A stretch of 47,179 bases of DNA from Collinsella sp. An307 (GTDB lineage Bacteria; Actinomycetota; Coriobacteriia; Coriobacteriales; Coriobacteriaceae), in the NCBI RefSeq assembly GCF_002161805.1, contig NZ_NFIP01000012.1, positions 1 through 47,179 of the forward strand, given 5' to 3'. Within the stretch, counting starts at the first letter, position 1; the number at the start of each line of letters is the position of its first letter. The notes under the pieces are model-generated. The model saw only the letters and a program-made list of their open reading frames with translations, ran no database searches and had not been told where the DNA came from. The translations under genes were made by a program, and so were the position numbers. This document shows, in pieces, positions 16,030 through 23,970 of the stretch.

Positions 16030-17330
16030 CGGAGCGCAAGCGCCCGTGCTGGGGCCTGAGGATTCTTGCCGCGCTTGGCGTGGTGCTCGTCGCATGCGGC
16101 ATTGCGCTTGCCGTCGCGGTGCACCATCGCCAGGAGCAGGAGCGCTTGGGGCTCGGCGTGGTTTCCGAGCCCTCGGCGCCGCAGGAGCTCGCGGACTCGT
16201 CCGCGCGCACGGGCGCCTTCACCGCTGATATTGAGTTCACCACCATGGCAACAGGCGCTGCGACCGTCTCCACCGAGGTGGTGTGGGACGATGCATGGTT
16301 CTTCCAGGACCCCACGGTCTACAACCACGAGCTCGCCACCACCTGCGCGGTGCTCTCCGCCGTTGCCAATTCGGAGTCGGGCTACTATCAGGCCGGCTCC
16401 GGCGGTCGCGCCTACATGGAGGAGGCGCTTGCCGCGCTCGGGTTCGAGGACATCTCGACCGCATCCTACCAATACCGCAGCGAGATCTTTGACGAGATCG
16501 TCGATGCGCTAACCGGTACCGACGATGTCGTGGCCTACTCGGTGGCGACCAAGCGCCTCGTTGCGGAGGACGGGCGCGAGAAGACGCTCTTTCTTGTCTC
16601 CGTGCGCGGCAGCTACGGTTCCGAGTGGCTGAGCGACCTCAACATGGACTTCGACAAGAACTACGCCAACGTCGAGCACGAGGGCTTCATGCGCTCCGCC
16701 AACGAGATCGTGGAGGACCTTGCCGCGCGCATTACCGACGAGGCCGAGCTTGACGGCACCGATGACATCGCGCTGTTGTTCTGCGGCCACTCCCGCGGTG
16801 CCGCGACGGCAAACATCGCCGCCGCCTACGCCGACGAGATGACAACGAGTTTGCGCTCGTTCGCCCCGCTCGAGAGCATCTATTGCTATACCTTCGCCAC
16901 GCCCGAGGTGACGCTCTATGAAGATGTGGACGACCCGCTGTTCGATAACATCTTCAACATCCTGAACCCGAGTGACATGGTGCCGCGCATGCCGCTTGCA
17001 GCGTGGGGGTACGCGCGCTATGGCCACGACCTCATGCTCCCCGGTTATGGCGACGAGGGCTTTGACGCGGCGCATGAGGCGATGTGCGCGACGTTTAAGG
17101 AGAACACGGGGGTCGAGAGCCCCTATGTACCCGAGGACCGCGAGCGCGTCGACAAGCTGATTGCTGACCTTGCGCGCGAGGTGCCCACGGTAGACGATCT
17201 GTTCTCGCTGGGCGGCGTGGCGTCGCTCGTGCACGACCTTCTTGCCGACATCAACCCCATGCAGGTGCTCTACGGACACTATCCGAGCGTCTACATCGCC
17301 TGGATGCAATCGCTCGATACGCTGGAGTAG
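16026..17330 (+). CDS. Membrane-anchored lipase-like alpha/beta hydrolase (class 3 type)
   Basis: A 434-residue protein with an N-terminal membrane anchor (about residues 12-32, LAALGVVLVACGIALAV) and an extracellular domain. The nucleophile elbow GHSRG (about residue 257) follows LLFC, and ILNPSDMVPRMP supplies a plausible catalytic Asp region. A His in GHDLML or GHYPSVY could complete the triad. The pattern matches lipase class 3 proteins acting on acylglycerols or related esters; the actual substrate is unknown. It starts in an ATGA overlap with the CmpB-type gene, and the pair is probably controlled by the LysR site at 14555-14575. Confidence 0.75.
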   Translation: MTERKRPCWGLRILAALGVVLVACGIALAVAVHHRQEQERLGLGVVSEPSAPQELADSSARTGAFTADIEFTTMATGAATVSTEVVWDDAWFFQDPTVYNHELATTCAVLSAVANSESGYYQAGSGGRAYMEEALAALGFEDISTASYQYRSEIFDEIVDALTGTDDVVAYSVATKRLVAEDGREKTLFLVSVRGSYGSEWLSDLNMDFDKNYANVEHEGFMRSANEIVEDLAARITDEAELDGTDDIALLFCGHSRGAATANIAAAYADEMTTSLRSFAPLESIYCYTFATPEVTLYEDVDDPLFDNIFNILNPSDMVPRMPLAAWGYARYGHDLMLPGYGDEGFDAAHEAMCATFKENTGVESPYVPEDRERVDKLIADLAREVPTVDDLFSLGGVASLVHDLLADINPMQVLYGHYPSVYIAWMQSLDTLE

Positions 17331-17472
17331 CACCCTCGCTCCGTGCGCCCGTGCTCGACCGTGTGCTCCGTGCGCCCGTCTGCGCCTGTGCGGGGTTGCC
17401 TCCTTGCGACCGCGTGTGCCCGTGTGCCATTTGGGTACCATGGCAACAACGGATGTCGACGGAGGGAGCGTC

Positions 17473-19296
17473 ATGGCGGGTACGGCAGAACTTGCGAACA
17501 TGATCGATGCAGCCGAGGGTCGCCGTCAGGTGGACACGCTCTTTACCCATGCGCAGATTGTCGATGTGTATGGCCAGCGCGTGGTGTCGGGGCGCGTCGC
17601 GGTGGCGGATGGCGTCATCGTGGGCGTGCTTTTTGATGACCGCGATGCGGACGTGCCCGATCCCGCCGCCGTGGCCGTCGTCGACTGCGAAGGCCGCTAC
17701 CTCACGCCCGGCCTTATCGACGGGCACCTGCATATAGAGAGCTCCAACGTCCGTCCCTCCGAGTACGCCAAGATGGCGCTCGCCCGCGGTGCCACGACCG
17801 CGATTGCCGACAGTCACGAGATTGCCAACGTCGCCGGTCTCGACGGTCTGGAGTTCATGATCGAGGACGCCCGTCGTGCGCCGCTCGATATCAAGTTCAT
17901 GATGCCCTCGTGCGTGCCGGCACTTCCCGACGAGCAGGCCGGTGCCTCCATCACCGCAGCCGATATGCAGGCATTTATGGCGGCGCACCCCGGTGACATC
18001 TTTGGATTGGGCGAGATGATGAACATGCCGGGTGTCTTTGCGGCGGATGCCGAGACGCTCGCTCGCATCGACGCCGCTGACCGCACGGTTTCCGGCCTTG
18101 TTGACGGCCATGCGCCGCTTGTTACCGGATGCGACCTCAACGCATATGCCGCCGCGGGCATTATCGCCGATCACGAGTGCACCGGCCCCGCCGAGGCGCT
18201 CGACAAGCTCTCGCGCGGCATGTACATCATGCTGCGTGAAGGGACCTGCAGCCACGACCTCGACGCGCTCGCGCCGCTTGTGACGGAAAACCCCGCCCGT
18301 GCCCGCCGGTGCTGCTTTGCGACCGATGACCGCGCGCCGTCGGACGCGCTTGCGGAGGGCATGATCGATAACGCCTGCCGTCGCGCCGTCGCCGCGGGGA
18401 TCGATCCGGTGGTGGCGCTTACGATGGCGACGCTCTCACCGGCGGAGTGCTTCTGCCTCGACCACGGACACGCGCCCGCGCGCGAGTGCCGCGGTGCCAT
18501 CGCGCCCGGCAAGCGGGCGGATGTGCTTTTGTGGGACGAGCTCACCTTCGCGCGCCCGCCGCATGCGGTCTTTACCTCAGGCCGGCTCGTGGCGGAGGAG
18601 GGGCGCTATCTTGGCGAGGTCGCGCCTGCGACCGAACGTGTCTGCGAGCTGGAGCAGAAGCTCCGCGGTTCGGTGCGTCTGCCCGAGCTCTCGCTCGACG
18701 TCTTTTCCTATCCCTTCCAGCCGGGCGAGGTCGTGATCGACGCCATCCCCGGCAAGGCTATCACCGGTTCCGCACGTCCCGAGACAGCCGACGGACTCCG
18801 CCGCATCATGCTCATTGAGCGCTACGGCCGCGGTGCCGCAGCGCAAAAGGCTGGTGCGGACGGTGCGGGGCCTGCGGGAGAGGGCCTTGTGGGCAAGCAC
18901 ATCGGCCGCGGCTGGGTGCGCGGCTTCACTATAACGGGCGGCGCCATCGCCTCGACGGTGGGGCACGACTCCCATAACGTTTGCGTAGTGGGCGACAACC
19001 CCGCCGACATGCTCGCCGCGGTGCGCGCCGTCGGCCAAGGCGGGTTTGTGCTCGTGCGGGACGGCGAGGTTGTGGCCAAGCTCGACTTGCCGCTCGGCGG
19101 CCTCATGAGCGATCGGCCGGCAGAGGAGGTCGCCGAGGCTCACGACGCCTTTGTGACCGCCGCTCGCCGCGCCGGGCTGGAGCCGCCGCTCGACCCCATT
19201 ATGGGCATGATCTTCTTGCCGCTCCCGGTTATCCCCGAGCTGCGTATCCGCCCTGAAGGCCTCTTTGACACGGTGCGCTACGCATACGTCTCGTAG
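17473..19296 (+). CDS. ade: Adenine deaminase
   Basis: A 607-residue metal-dependent amidohydrolase that converts adenine to hypoxanthine and ammonia in purine salvage. The metal-binding HxH lies in TPGLIDGHLHIESSNVRPSEYA; DSHEIANVAG, IADHECTGPAEAL and CFATDDRAPSDAL are typical of the family, and the C-terminal half has GGAIASTVGHDSHNV. Length fits (family about 580-600). ATG 17473 has GGAGGGAG upstream; an in-frame ATG at 17440 lacks one. The 142-nt gap before it holds a 15-nt direct repeat (GCTCCGTGCGCCCGT at 17338 and 17365) and no obvious promoter. Confidence 0.95.
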   Translation: MAGTAELANMIDAAEGRRQVDTLFTHAQIVDVYGQRVVSGRVAVADGVIVGVLFDDRDADVPDPAAVAVVDCEGRYLTPGLIDGHLHIESSNVRPSEYAKMALARGATTAIADSHEIANVAGLDGLEFMIEDARRAPLDIKFMMPSCVPALPDEQAGASITAADMQAFMAAHPGDIFGLGEMMNMPGVFAADAETLARIDAADRTVSGLVDGHAPLVTGCDLNAYAAAGIIADHECTGPAEALDKLSRGMYIMLREGTCSHDLDALAPLVTENPARARRCCFATDDRAPSDALAEGMIDNACRRAVAAGIDPVVALTMATLSPAECFCLDHGHAPARECRGAIAPGKRADVLLWDELTFARPPHAVFTSGRLVAEEGRYLGEVAPATERVCELEQKLRGSVRLPELSLDVFSYPFQPGEVVIDAIPGKAITGSARPETADGLRRIMLIERYGRGAAAQKAGADGAGPAGEGLVGKHIGRGWVRGFTITGGAIASTVGHDSHNVCVVGDNPADMLAAVRAVGQGGFVLVRDGEVVAKLDLPLGGLMSDRPAEEVAEAHDAFVTAARRAGLEPPLDPIMGMIFLPLPVIPELRIRPEGLFDTVRYAYVS

Positions 19297-19310
19297 CCAC
19301 CCGCGTGCCT

Positions 19311-19326
19311 ATTTCGGGACGGGGTC
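19311..19326 (+). repeat. REP-like fragment
   Basis: ATTTCGGGACGGGGTC, followed by GAAGCATGCA, resembles 41241-41256 (ATTTGGGGACGGGGTC, then AAAATGTGCA). It lies in the 57-nt gap between convergent genes. Short words of this kind, with GGGGACGGGGTC, occur as halves of dispersed intergenic palindromes in many bacteria. Only one arm is present here. Confidence 0.35.
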
Positions 19327-19353
19327 GAAGCATGCAGTCCTGTTAGCGATGTG

Positions 19354-20199
19354 TCACAGCGCCGTGCTAAATAGCATATCCATGATGAAGCGCCCTACGC
19401 CTGCCTCGTCGTTGCTGCCGCAGACCGCGTCCGCCGCCTCGCGGACCTCGGCCTCAGCATTTGCCACAACAACTCCCGTTCCCGCCGCCTGGACCATGGA
19501 GAGGTCGTTCAGGTTGTCCCCAAAGGCGACCGCGTCCTCAACGGGCTCGCCCAAGTGCCGGCAAAGCCAGCGCAGTGCCCCTCCCTTTGAGGCTCCGGTC
19601 TCCATGACCTCGATGTTCATGGGGTAGGAGCGGGTGATGTCGATCCCCTCGACCTTGCGCAGGGCACGCAGCAGCTCGTCACGGTCGCGCGTGTCGTGCC
19701 AGTACATGGAAACGCGCTCGAGGTCCTGCACGCGCGCGAGTGTCTCGGGCGCCTCCTCGTCCACCGGCGTGCGCGTGTCACGCATGGACTGCGCCATATA
19801 CGGGTCGCCGGCAAACTCGTCGATACGCTCAAAGAGGTCACGGCGCAGGTAGCAGTGTCCGTCCGCAAAGATATCGAACGTGACGTCGCGCCCGCGCGAA
19901 AGCTCCCAACATGCGAGTGCGTGCTCGCGCGTGAGCGGGGCGGAGTGGATGGTCCGCGCCCCGGAGAGGCGGTCCGCACCCGCCCCGAGTTCAGAGACCG
20001 TGGCACCGTTGGCGCTCACCGCAAAGTGCACGGCCGAGTGGTCGAGAATCTCGCGCGGAATACCCGCGAGCGGCCTGCCGGAGCAGGGGACAAACTCCCA
20101 CCCGCGTTCGGCAAGTGCATCGAGCGCGCGCCAGCAGAGCTCGTCTACGCGCTTTTCTGAGTCCAGGAAGGTCCCGTCCAGGTCAGAGAAGAAGATCAT
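19354..20199 (-). CDS. HAD-superfamily hydrolase, Cof type
   Basis: A 281-residue cytoplasmic phosphatase-like protein. Motif I is SDLDGTFLD (nucleophile Asp6, Asp8), motif II is in VPCSGRPLAG, Lys of motif III lies in SKGGALRWL and motif IV is FGDNLNDLSMV. The order and cap placement fit the Cof/type IIB group, which dephosphorylates sugar phosphates or other small metabolites. The substrate is not predictable. It begins 15 nt after the citrate synthase stop, so the two are probably cotranscribed. It ends in TGA. Confidence 0.9.
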   Translation of the reverse strand: MIFFSDLDGTFLDSEKRVDELCWRALDALAERGWEFVPCSGRPLAGIPREILDHSAVHFAVSANGATVSELGAGADRLSGARTIHSAPLTREHALACWELSRGRDVTFDIFADGHCYLRRDLFERIDEFAGDPYMAQSMRDTRTPVDEEAPETLARVQDLERVSMYWHDTRDRDELLRALRKVEGIDITRSYPMNIEVMETGASKGGALRWLCRHLGEPVEDAVAFGDNLNDLSMVQAAGTGVVVANAEAEVREAADAVCGSNDEAGVGRFIMDMLFSTAL

Positions 20200-20214
20200 C
20201 GGGCAGCCTTAGCC

Positions 20215-21624
20215 TTAGCGTTCAGCGAGCGGCACGTAGGTAACATCGTCCAGAACCGCGTTGTACGCGGGACGGATGATGCGGTGGGCGCCGTAGAGCT
20301 CCTCCATGCGGTGCGCGGCCCAGCCGGCCATGCGCGCCACGGCAAAGAGCGGCGTGAAGAGAATCTCGGGTACGCCGAGGATGCTGTAAATAAAGCCCGT
20401 GTACAGGTCGATGTTGGCGCAGATGGGTTTGGTCATGCCGCGCACATCGCGCATGACCGCCGGCGCAATGCGCTCGATACGTTCGATAAGCGCAAACTCC
20501 TCGCCAAGACCCTTCTCTTCGGCGAGCGAACGCGCGTAGCGCTTGCAGATTTGGGCGCGCGGGTCGGAAAGCGTGTAGATGGCGTGCCCCATGCCGTAGA
20601 TGAGACCGGAGTGGTCGAAGGCCTCGCCCATCAGGATCTTTGCCAGGTAGGCGGCGACTTCGTCGTCATCGTCCCAGTTCGTTACGTGCGCGCGAATGTC
20701 GGCGTGCATCTGGGTGACCTTGGCGTTGGCGCCGCCGTGGCGCGGGCCCTTGAGCGAACCGATGGCGGCGGCGTAGGCGGAGTAGGCGTCGGTCGCGGAA
20801 GACGACAGCACGCGACAGCTGAAGGTCGAGTTGTTACCGCCGCCGTGCTCGGCGTGGAGCATGAGCATAACGTCGAGGAGCATGGCCTCCTCGTGGGTGA
20901 AGTCATCCCTGCCGCGCAGCACCTCGAGAATCGCCTCGGCCATCGAAGCGGAGGCGTTGGGCTCGGGCACTTGAACGCGCACGCCGGAGTCCATCGCCTC
21001 GTGTGTGATATGGGCGATGGCGGCGATGCGCGGAAGACGCGCGAGCAGAGACAGCGCGACGTCCACCTCGTGCGGGGCGGTAATGTCGTCGGGCGTCTCG
21101 TCAAAGGCGTAGAGCATGAGCACCGCGCGCTGCAGCACATTCATGATGCTGTTTGACTTTGTGGCGAGCGGGAACTCAGAGATGTACTCGTCCTCAAGCA
21201 AGCGGAGGCTGCCAATGCGCGCGCCGATGCTCTCGAGCTCGTCGGCACGCGGGAGCTCGCCGGTGAGCAGGAGGTAGGCGACCTCCTCGTAGCCAAAGCG
21301 GTCCTCTGCCTGGGCGTGGTCGATAATCTCGGCGATATCGTAGCCGCGAATGGTGAGCTTGCCCTCGTCGGGGATGAACTTGCCGTTTTCCTTGCGGTAA
21401 CCGTGCACATCGGCGATGCGCGTGAGGCCAGCGACCACACCGGAGCCGTCGGCGTTGCGCAGGCCGCGCTTGACGTCGTGCTCGCGATAGAGCTCCTCGT
21501 CATAGGGCATCATGGAGGCGCCGGTGTAGAGGCGCGTCGACGCAGGGGAGATGCGCCTCGACTTAGCGAAGTTCTGGAGATGGCGCTGAGCCGGCGCGAT
21601 ATGGTTATAGAACTGGTCGATCAC
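20215..21624 (-). CDS. gltA: Citrate synthase
   Basis: A 469-residue enzyme that condenses oxaloacetate with acetyl-CoA to citrate. The active-site His regions are LHAEHGGGNNSTFSC and YGMGHAIYTLSDPR, and the catalytic Asp region is CANIDLYTGFIYSILG. LTIRGYDIAEI lies near the N-terminus as in the family. It is slightly longer than average because of an N-terminal extension before the first conserved block. The start is GTG 21624 with GGGGG upstream. No other cycle enzyme is in the window, so it probably serves glutamate or citrate synthesis. The HAD gene follows. Confidence 0.93.
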   Translation of the reverse strand: MIDQFYNHIAPAQRHLQNFAKSRRISPASTRLYTGASMMPYDEELYREHDVKRGLRNADGSGVVAGLTRIADVHGYRKENGKFIPDEGKLTIRGYDIAEIIDHAQAEDRFGYEEVAYLLLTGELPRADELESIGARIGSLRLLEDEYISEFPLATKSNSIMNVLQRAVLMLYAFDETPDDITAPHEVDVALSLLARLPRIAAIAHITHEAMDSGVRVQVPEPNASASMAEAILEVLRGRDDFTHEEAMLLDVMLMLHAEHGGGNNSTFSCRVLSSSATDAYSAYAAAIGSLKGPRHGGANAKVTQMHADIRAHVTNWDDDDEVAAYLAKILMGEAFDHSGLIYGMGHAIYTLSDPRAQICKRYARSLAEEKGLGEEFALIERIERIAPAVMRDVRGMTKPICANIDLYTGFIYSILGVPEILFTPLFAVARMAGWAAHRMEELYGAHRIIRPAYNAVLDDVTYVPLAER

Positions 21625-21695
21625 GGTGCCCCCAATCTAATCGGTTCGCAAGGCGGGCATGTTGCCGCTAAGCCGGCGGCAGCCGGCGGTGCCGC

Positions 21696-21983
21696 TTAGA
21701 GGCGGTACATGAAGTTGAAAACGTCTTCGCGCTGCACCTGGACGCTCACGCCGATCTTCTCACCAGCGGCGGCGAGTTCCTGCGAGAGCTCGGTGAAGTC
21801 GAGCGAGCAGGAGCTCGTGTCGGCGAGCATCGTCATGGTGAAGATGTCCTCGATAACGCTCTGGGTGATGTCGCGGATGTCGACGTTGGTCTCGCCGAGC
21901 ACGCGGGTGATGGCGGCGAGGATGCCCGGGCGGTTCTTGCCGAGGACGGTGATGACGACGCGGGTGGGGGAGAGCTCTGCCAT
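21696..21983 (-). CDS. ACT-domain protein (UPF0237 type)
   Basis: A 95-residue protein made of one to two ACT-like folds. VVITVLGKNRPGILAAITRVLGETNVDIRDITQS is the family core, and IEDIFTMTMLAD follows. UPF0237 proteins are thought to be small regulatory ligand-binding proteins; the ligand is unknown. In many genomes the partner gene encodes a UPF0210/DUF711 protein, which I do not see here; citrate synthase follows after 72 nt instead. ATG 21983 has an AAAGGA site; an in-frame upstream ATG is less likely. A minus-strand TACAAT (22051-22046) is a possible -10. Confidence 0.85.
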   Translation of the reverse strand: MAELSPTRVVITVLGKNRPGILAAITRVLGETNVDIRDITQSVIEDIFTMTMLADTSSCSLDFTELSQELAAAGEKIGVSVQVQREDVFNFMYRL

Positions 21984-22145
21984 GAGCGGTCCTTTCTGTC
22001 GGTGGCGCCCTGTGCGGCGGCGCGGTATTTCGAAGCAGTTTACCCATTGTATCGGTCGAACATTTCCGACGCGTGTACGCAAACACGTCCGTTCATGGAA
22101 GTCTCATGGCGCAACACGCTTTTGGGCAGGCAATCTGCGGGTGTG

Positions 22146-22151
22146 GTATCC
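22146..22151 (+). promoter_or_regulatory. Extended -10 promoter for rpmE
   Basis: TGGTATCCT forms an extended -10 (TATCCT at 22146-22151). The -35 is unclear. The start point would lie near 22158, giving a leader of about 78 nt with two hairpins. Confidence 0.4.
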
Positions 22152-22168
22152 TAGGCAAGTTGTGTTTT

Positions 22169-22227
22169 GCCTTGGTCGGAAACCAAGGCGCCTTATCGTT
22201 TCGGTTTCAAGCCGAAACACGAAAGGA
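22169..22227 (+). ncRNA. Candidate L31 autoregulatory leader
   Basis: Two stems lie between the promoter and rpmE. The first is GCCTTGGT with ACCAAGGC (22169-22176 and 22182-22189). The second is GTTTCGG with CCGAAAC (22198-22204 and 22212-22218), which ends at the start of the GAAAGGAG ribosome-binding site. Ribosomal-protein leaders of this layout, bound by the protein itself, are known for L31 in several phyla. That this one works the same way is an inference from position and structure. Confidence 0.45.
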
Positions 22228-22235
22228 GTCCCCTG

Positions 22236-22676
22236 ATGAAGCCTGGTATTCATCCCGAGTACATGGAGTGCACGGTGCGCTGCTCCTGCGGCAACACCTT
22301 TGTGACCCGTGCCACCGTGCCCGAGATCCGCGTCGAGCTCTGCAACGAGTGCCACCCGTTCTACACCGGCCAGCAGAAGTTCGTCGACACCGGTGGACGC
22401 GTTCAGCGCTTCGCCGACAAGTTCGGTGGTGCCGCTCAGGCCGCTCTCGAGCGCGAGGCTGCCAAGAAGGCCGCCCGTGCCGCCGCTGCCGAGGAGGCCG
22501 CTGCCAAGAAGGCCGCCGAGCGCGAGGCCAAGGCCGCCGAGAAGGCCAAGCGTGCCGCTGAGTTTGAGAAGAAGGCCGCTGCCGAGGCCGCCAAGAAGGC
22601 CGCTGAGGCTCCTGCCGAGGAGGCCGTCGAGGCTCCCGCTGAGGCTGCCGCCGAGACCGAGGCTGCCGCTGAGTAA
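22236..22676 (+). CDS. rpmE: 50S ribosomal protein L31 with long Ala/Glu/Lys tail
   Basis: A large-subunit ribosomal protein of 146 residues. The first 66 are an ordinary zinc-binding L31: Cys16, Cys18, Cys36 and Cys39 in VRCSCGNTF and [20 protein letters not shown]. From about residue 67 to the end it carries an 80-residue extension rich in Ala, Glu and Lys with helix-forming heptad-like repeats ([20 protein letters not shown]). Typical L31 has about 70 residues, so the tail doubles the protein. The start ATG 22236 follows GAAAGGAG, and an intrinsic terminator follows. It is monocistronic. Confidence 0.95.
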   Translation: MKPGIHPEYMECTVRCSCGNTFVTRATVPEIRVELCNECHPFYTGQQKFVDTGGRVQRFADKFGGAAQAALEREAAKKAARAAAAEEAAAKKAAEREAKAAEKAKRAAEFEKKAAAEAAKKAAEAPAEEAVEAPAEAAAETEAAAE

Positions 22677-22700
22677 CCGTTGCGGTTCATAGATTTGTGA

Positions 22701-22733
22701 AGGCCCTGTCGTGTTGCGCGACAGGGCCTTTTT
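22701..22733 (+). terminator. rpmE terminator
   Basis: A perfect 11-bp stem (AGGCCCTGTCG with CGACAGGGCCT) has a 7-nt loop and is followed by T5. It lies 25 nt after the rpmE stop. Confidence 0.95.
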
Positions 22734-22800
22734 GCTATCAAGAGGTATGGCAAAGACCGTACCAGCGCATTTGCTGATTTGCTAACTTTGAGAATCAAAA

Positions 22801-22812
22801 ACAAACGTTTGT
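22801..22812. promoter_or_regulatory. Candidate LacI-type operator upstream of the PTS genes
   Basis: ACAAACGTTTGT is a perfect 12-bp palindrome with the central CG common in LacI/GalR-family operators. It lies in an AT-rich stretch 415 nt upstream of the PTS IIA start and just after the rpmE terminator. No LacI-type regulator is in the window, so a factor encoded elsewhere would have to bind it. A -10-like TATAAA at 22877-22882 is a possible promoter for the PTS transcript. Confidence 0.4.
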
Positions 22813-23120
22813 CAACTAAAGATAGGCGGATGGAAGCCATTTTGGCGACTCGTTCGTACAAATTGGCGCCTGACCTTATAAAACAAACGCCGAATTATTT
22901 TTCGAAGAAGTGCCGTTCACGGATTAGTCGGCCCGCTTGTCTGAAATATGTAGACGTTGCGAAGATGGCAGCATAACATCGTAATGTCACTACGTCTGTG
23001 GCGAGAGGGCGTGACTCCGATCCAAGGCACTTCCCCGTTTTGGTTAAGAGCACTTTCTTTCACCGGAGACGGACGCGCTCAGTAAGGTCTGCGCTAGGTG
23101 CAGATGGCCGAATTGAGCGA

Positions 23121-23182
23121 GGGCCGCCTTTTCAGCGCCGTGTGGGGTGCCGACCCCAGGGGGTGGCGCGGCGGTCCGCTTT
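23121..23182 (+). promoter_or_regulatory. Hairpin-rich leader, possible attenuator, before the PTS genes
   Basis: The long untranslated stretch 22813-23226 holds no convincing gene. Near its end, GGGCCGCC (23121-23128) pairs with GGCGGTCC (23170-23177) across a loop that itself folds (GCCGACCCC with GGGGTGGC), followed by GCTTTTCGG. This resembles a weak intrinsic terminator 45 nt before the first gene and could attenuate transcription. I see no clear BglG-type antiterminator site. The role is an inference. Confidence 0.35.
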
Positions 23183-23226
23183 TCGGATAGGGGAGACGGC
23201 GAGGCAAACGGAAGGAGATGAAAGAA

Positions 23227-23556
23227 ATGGCAGAAGAGGATACAAGCATGGAGATGATCTCGTTCGGGATCGTTGCTGCGGCCGGTCAGGCTCGTAGCAT
23301 GGCCATGGAGGCTATCAAGACCGCGCGCGAGGGCGACATCGCTCAGGCTCGTGAGCTCCTCGAGGAGTCCCGCAAGGCGGGTCTCGAGGCTCATGACGAG
23401 CAGACGAAGCTGCTCTCCCGCGAGGCTGGCGGCGACCACGTCCCCGTAGACGTGCTGCTCGTCCACTCGCAGGACCACCTGATGACCTCGATGCTTTGCC
23501 AGGACCTGGCAGAGGAGCTCATCAACCTGTACGAGGCTGTGGGAAAGCTTTCCTAA
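23227..23556 (+). CDS. PTS lactose/cellobiose-family IIA component
   Basis: A 109-residue cytoplasmic phosphocarrier. It carries the family helix GQARSMAMEAIKTAREGDIAQARELLEESRKAG and the phosphorylated His in LLVHSQDHLMTSM, one helix before the end. It passes phosphate from HPr to IIB. It is first in the operon IIA-IIB-membrane protein-IIC. GGAAGGAG lies 9 nt before ATG 23227; the ATG at 23218 abuts that site too closely. Because the operon ends near a GH1 phospho-glycosidase, the sugar is probably cellobiose or another beta-glucoside, but lactose cannot be excluded. Confidence 0.92.
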   Translation: MAEEDTSMEMISFGIVAAAGQARSMAMEAIKTAREGDIAQARELLEESRKAGLEAHDEQTKLLSREAGGDHVPVDVLLVHSQDHLMTSMLCQDLAEELINLYEAVGKLS

Positions 23557-23619
23557 GGTAGCTGACCATCGGTCAAAAGGGGTGCGCCGCACCCCCGTCA
23601 ATGAAGAGGGAGATTCAAG

Positions 23620-23922
23620 ATGAAGGTTTTGCTCGTTTGCGCTGCCGGTATGTCCACCAGCATGCTTATGAAGAAGATGGACGAGTACGCTGCTGCCAAT
23701 GGCATTGATCTCGAGATCAACGCCATGAGCTTCAGCGAGCTCAAGAACCCCGCTGACGCTGGCTATGAGGTCATCCTCATCGGCCCGCAGATCGCCTATC
23801 AGAAGGATAAGGTCATCAAGAAGGCCCAGGGCCTGCCGGTCGACGTCATCCCCATGGCGAACTACGGCCGCCAGAACTGCCCGGCCATCTTCGAGCAGCT
23901 GAACGGCCTTCTCGGCAAGTAA
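23620..23922 (+). CDS. PTS lactose/cellobiose-family IIB component
   Basis: A 100-residue cytoplasmic domain protein that passes phosphate from IIA to the incoming sugar. The active Cys7 lies in LLVCAAGMSTS, the P-loop of this family, and VILIGPQIAYQKDKV and IPMANYGRQN match the fold. Start ATG 23620 follows AGAGGGAG. It sits 63 nt after the IIA stop; the gap has no terminator, so the genes form one operon. Confidence 0.92.
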   Translation: MKVLLVCAAGMSTSMLMKKMDEYAAANGIDLEINAMSFSELKNPADAGYEVILIGPQIAYQKDKVIKKAQGLPVDVIPMANYGRQNCPAIFEQLNGLLGK

Positions 23923-23970
23923 GCGCTTCGATTGAACCTTGTGCAGATAAAGGCTACGGAGAGGTAAGAC

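Noticed and set aside
17251-18255. Minus-strand frame opposite adenine deaminase
   Set aside because: No recognisable domain, and it overlaps the well-supported ade gene.
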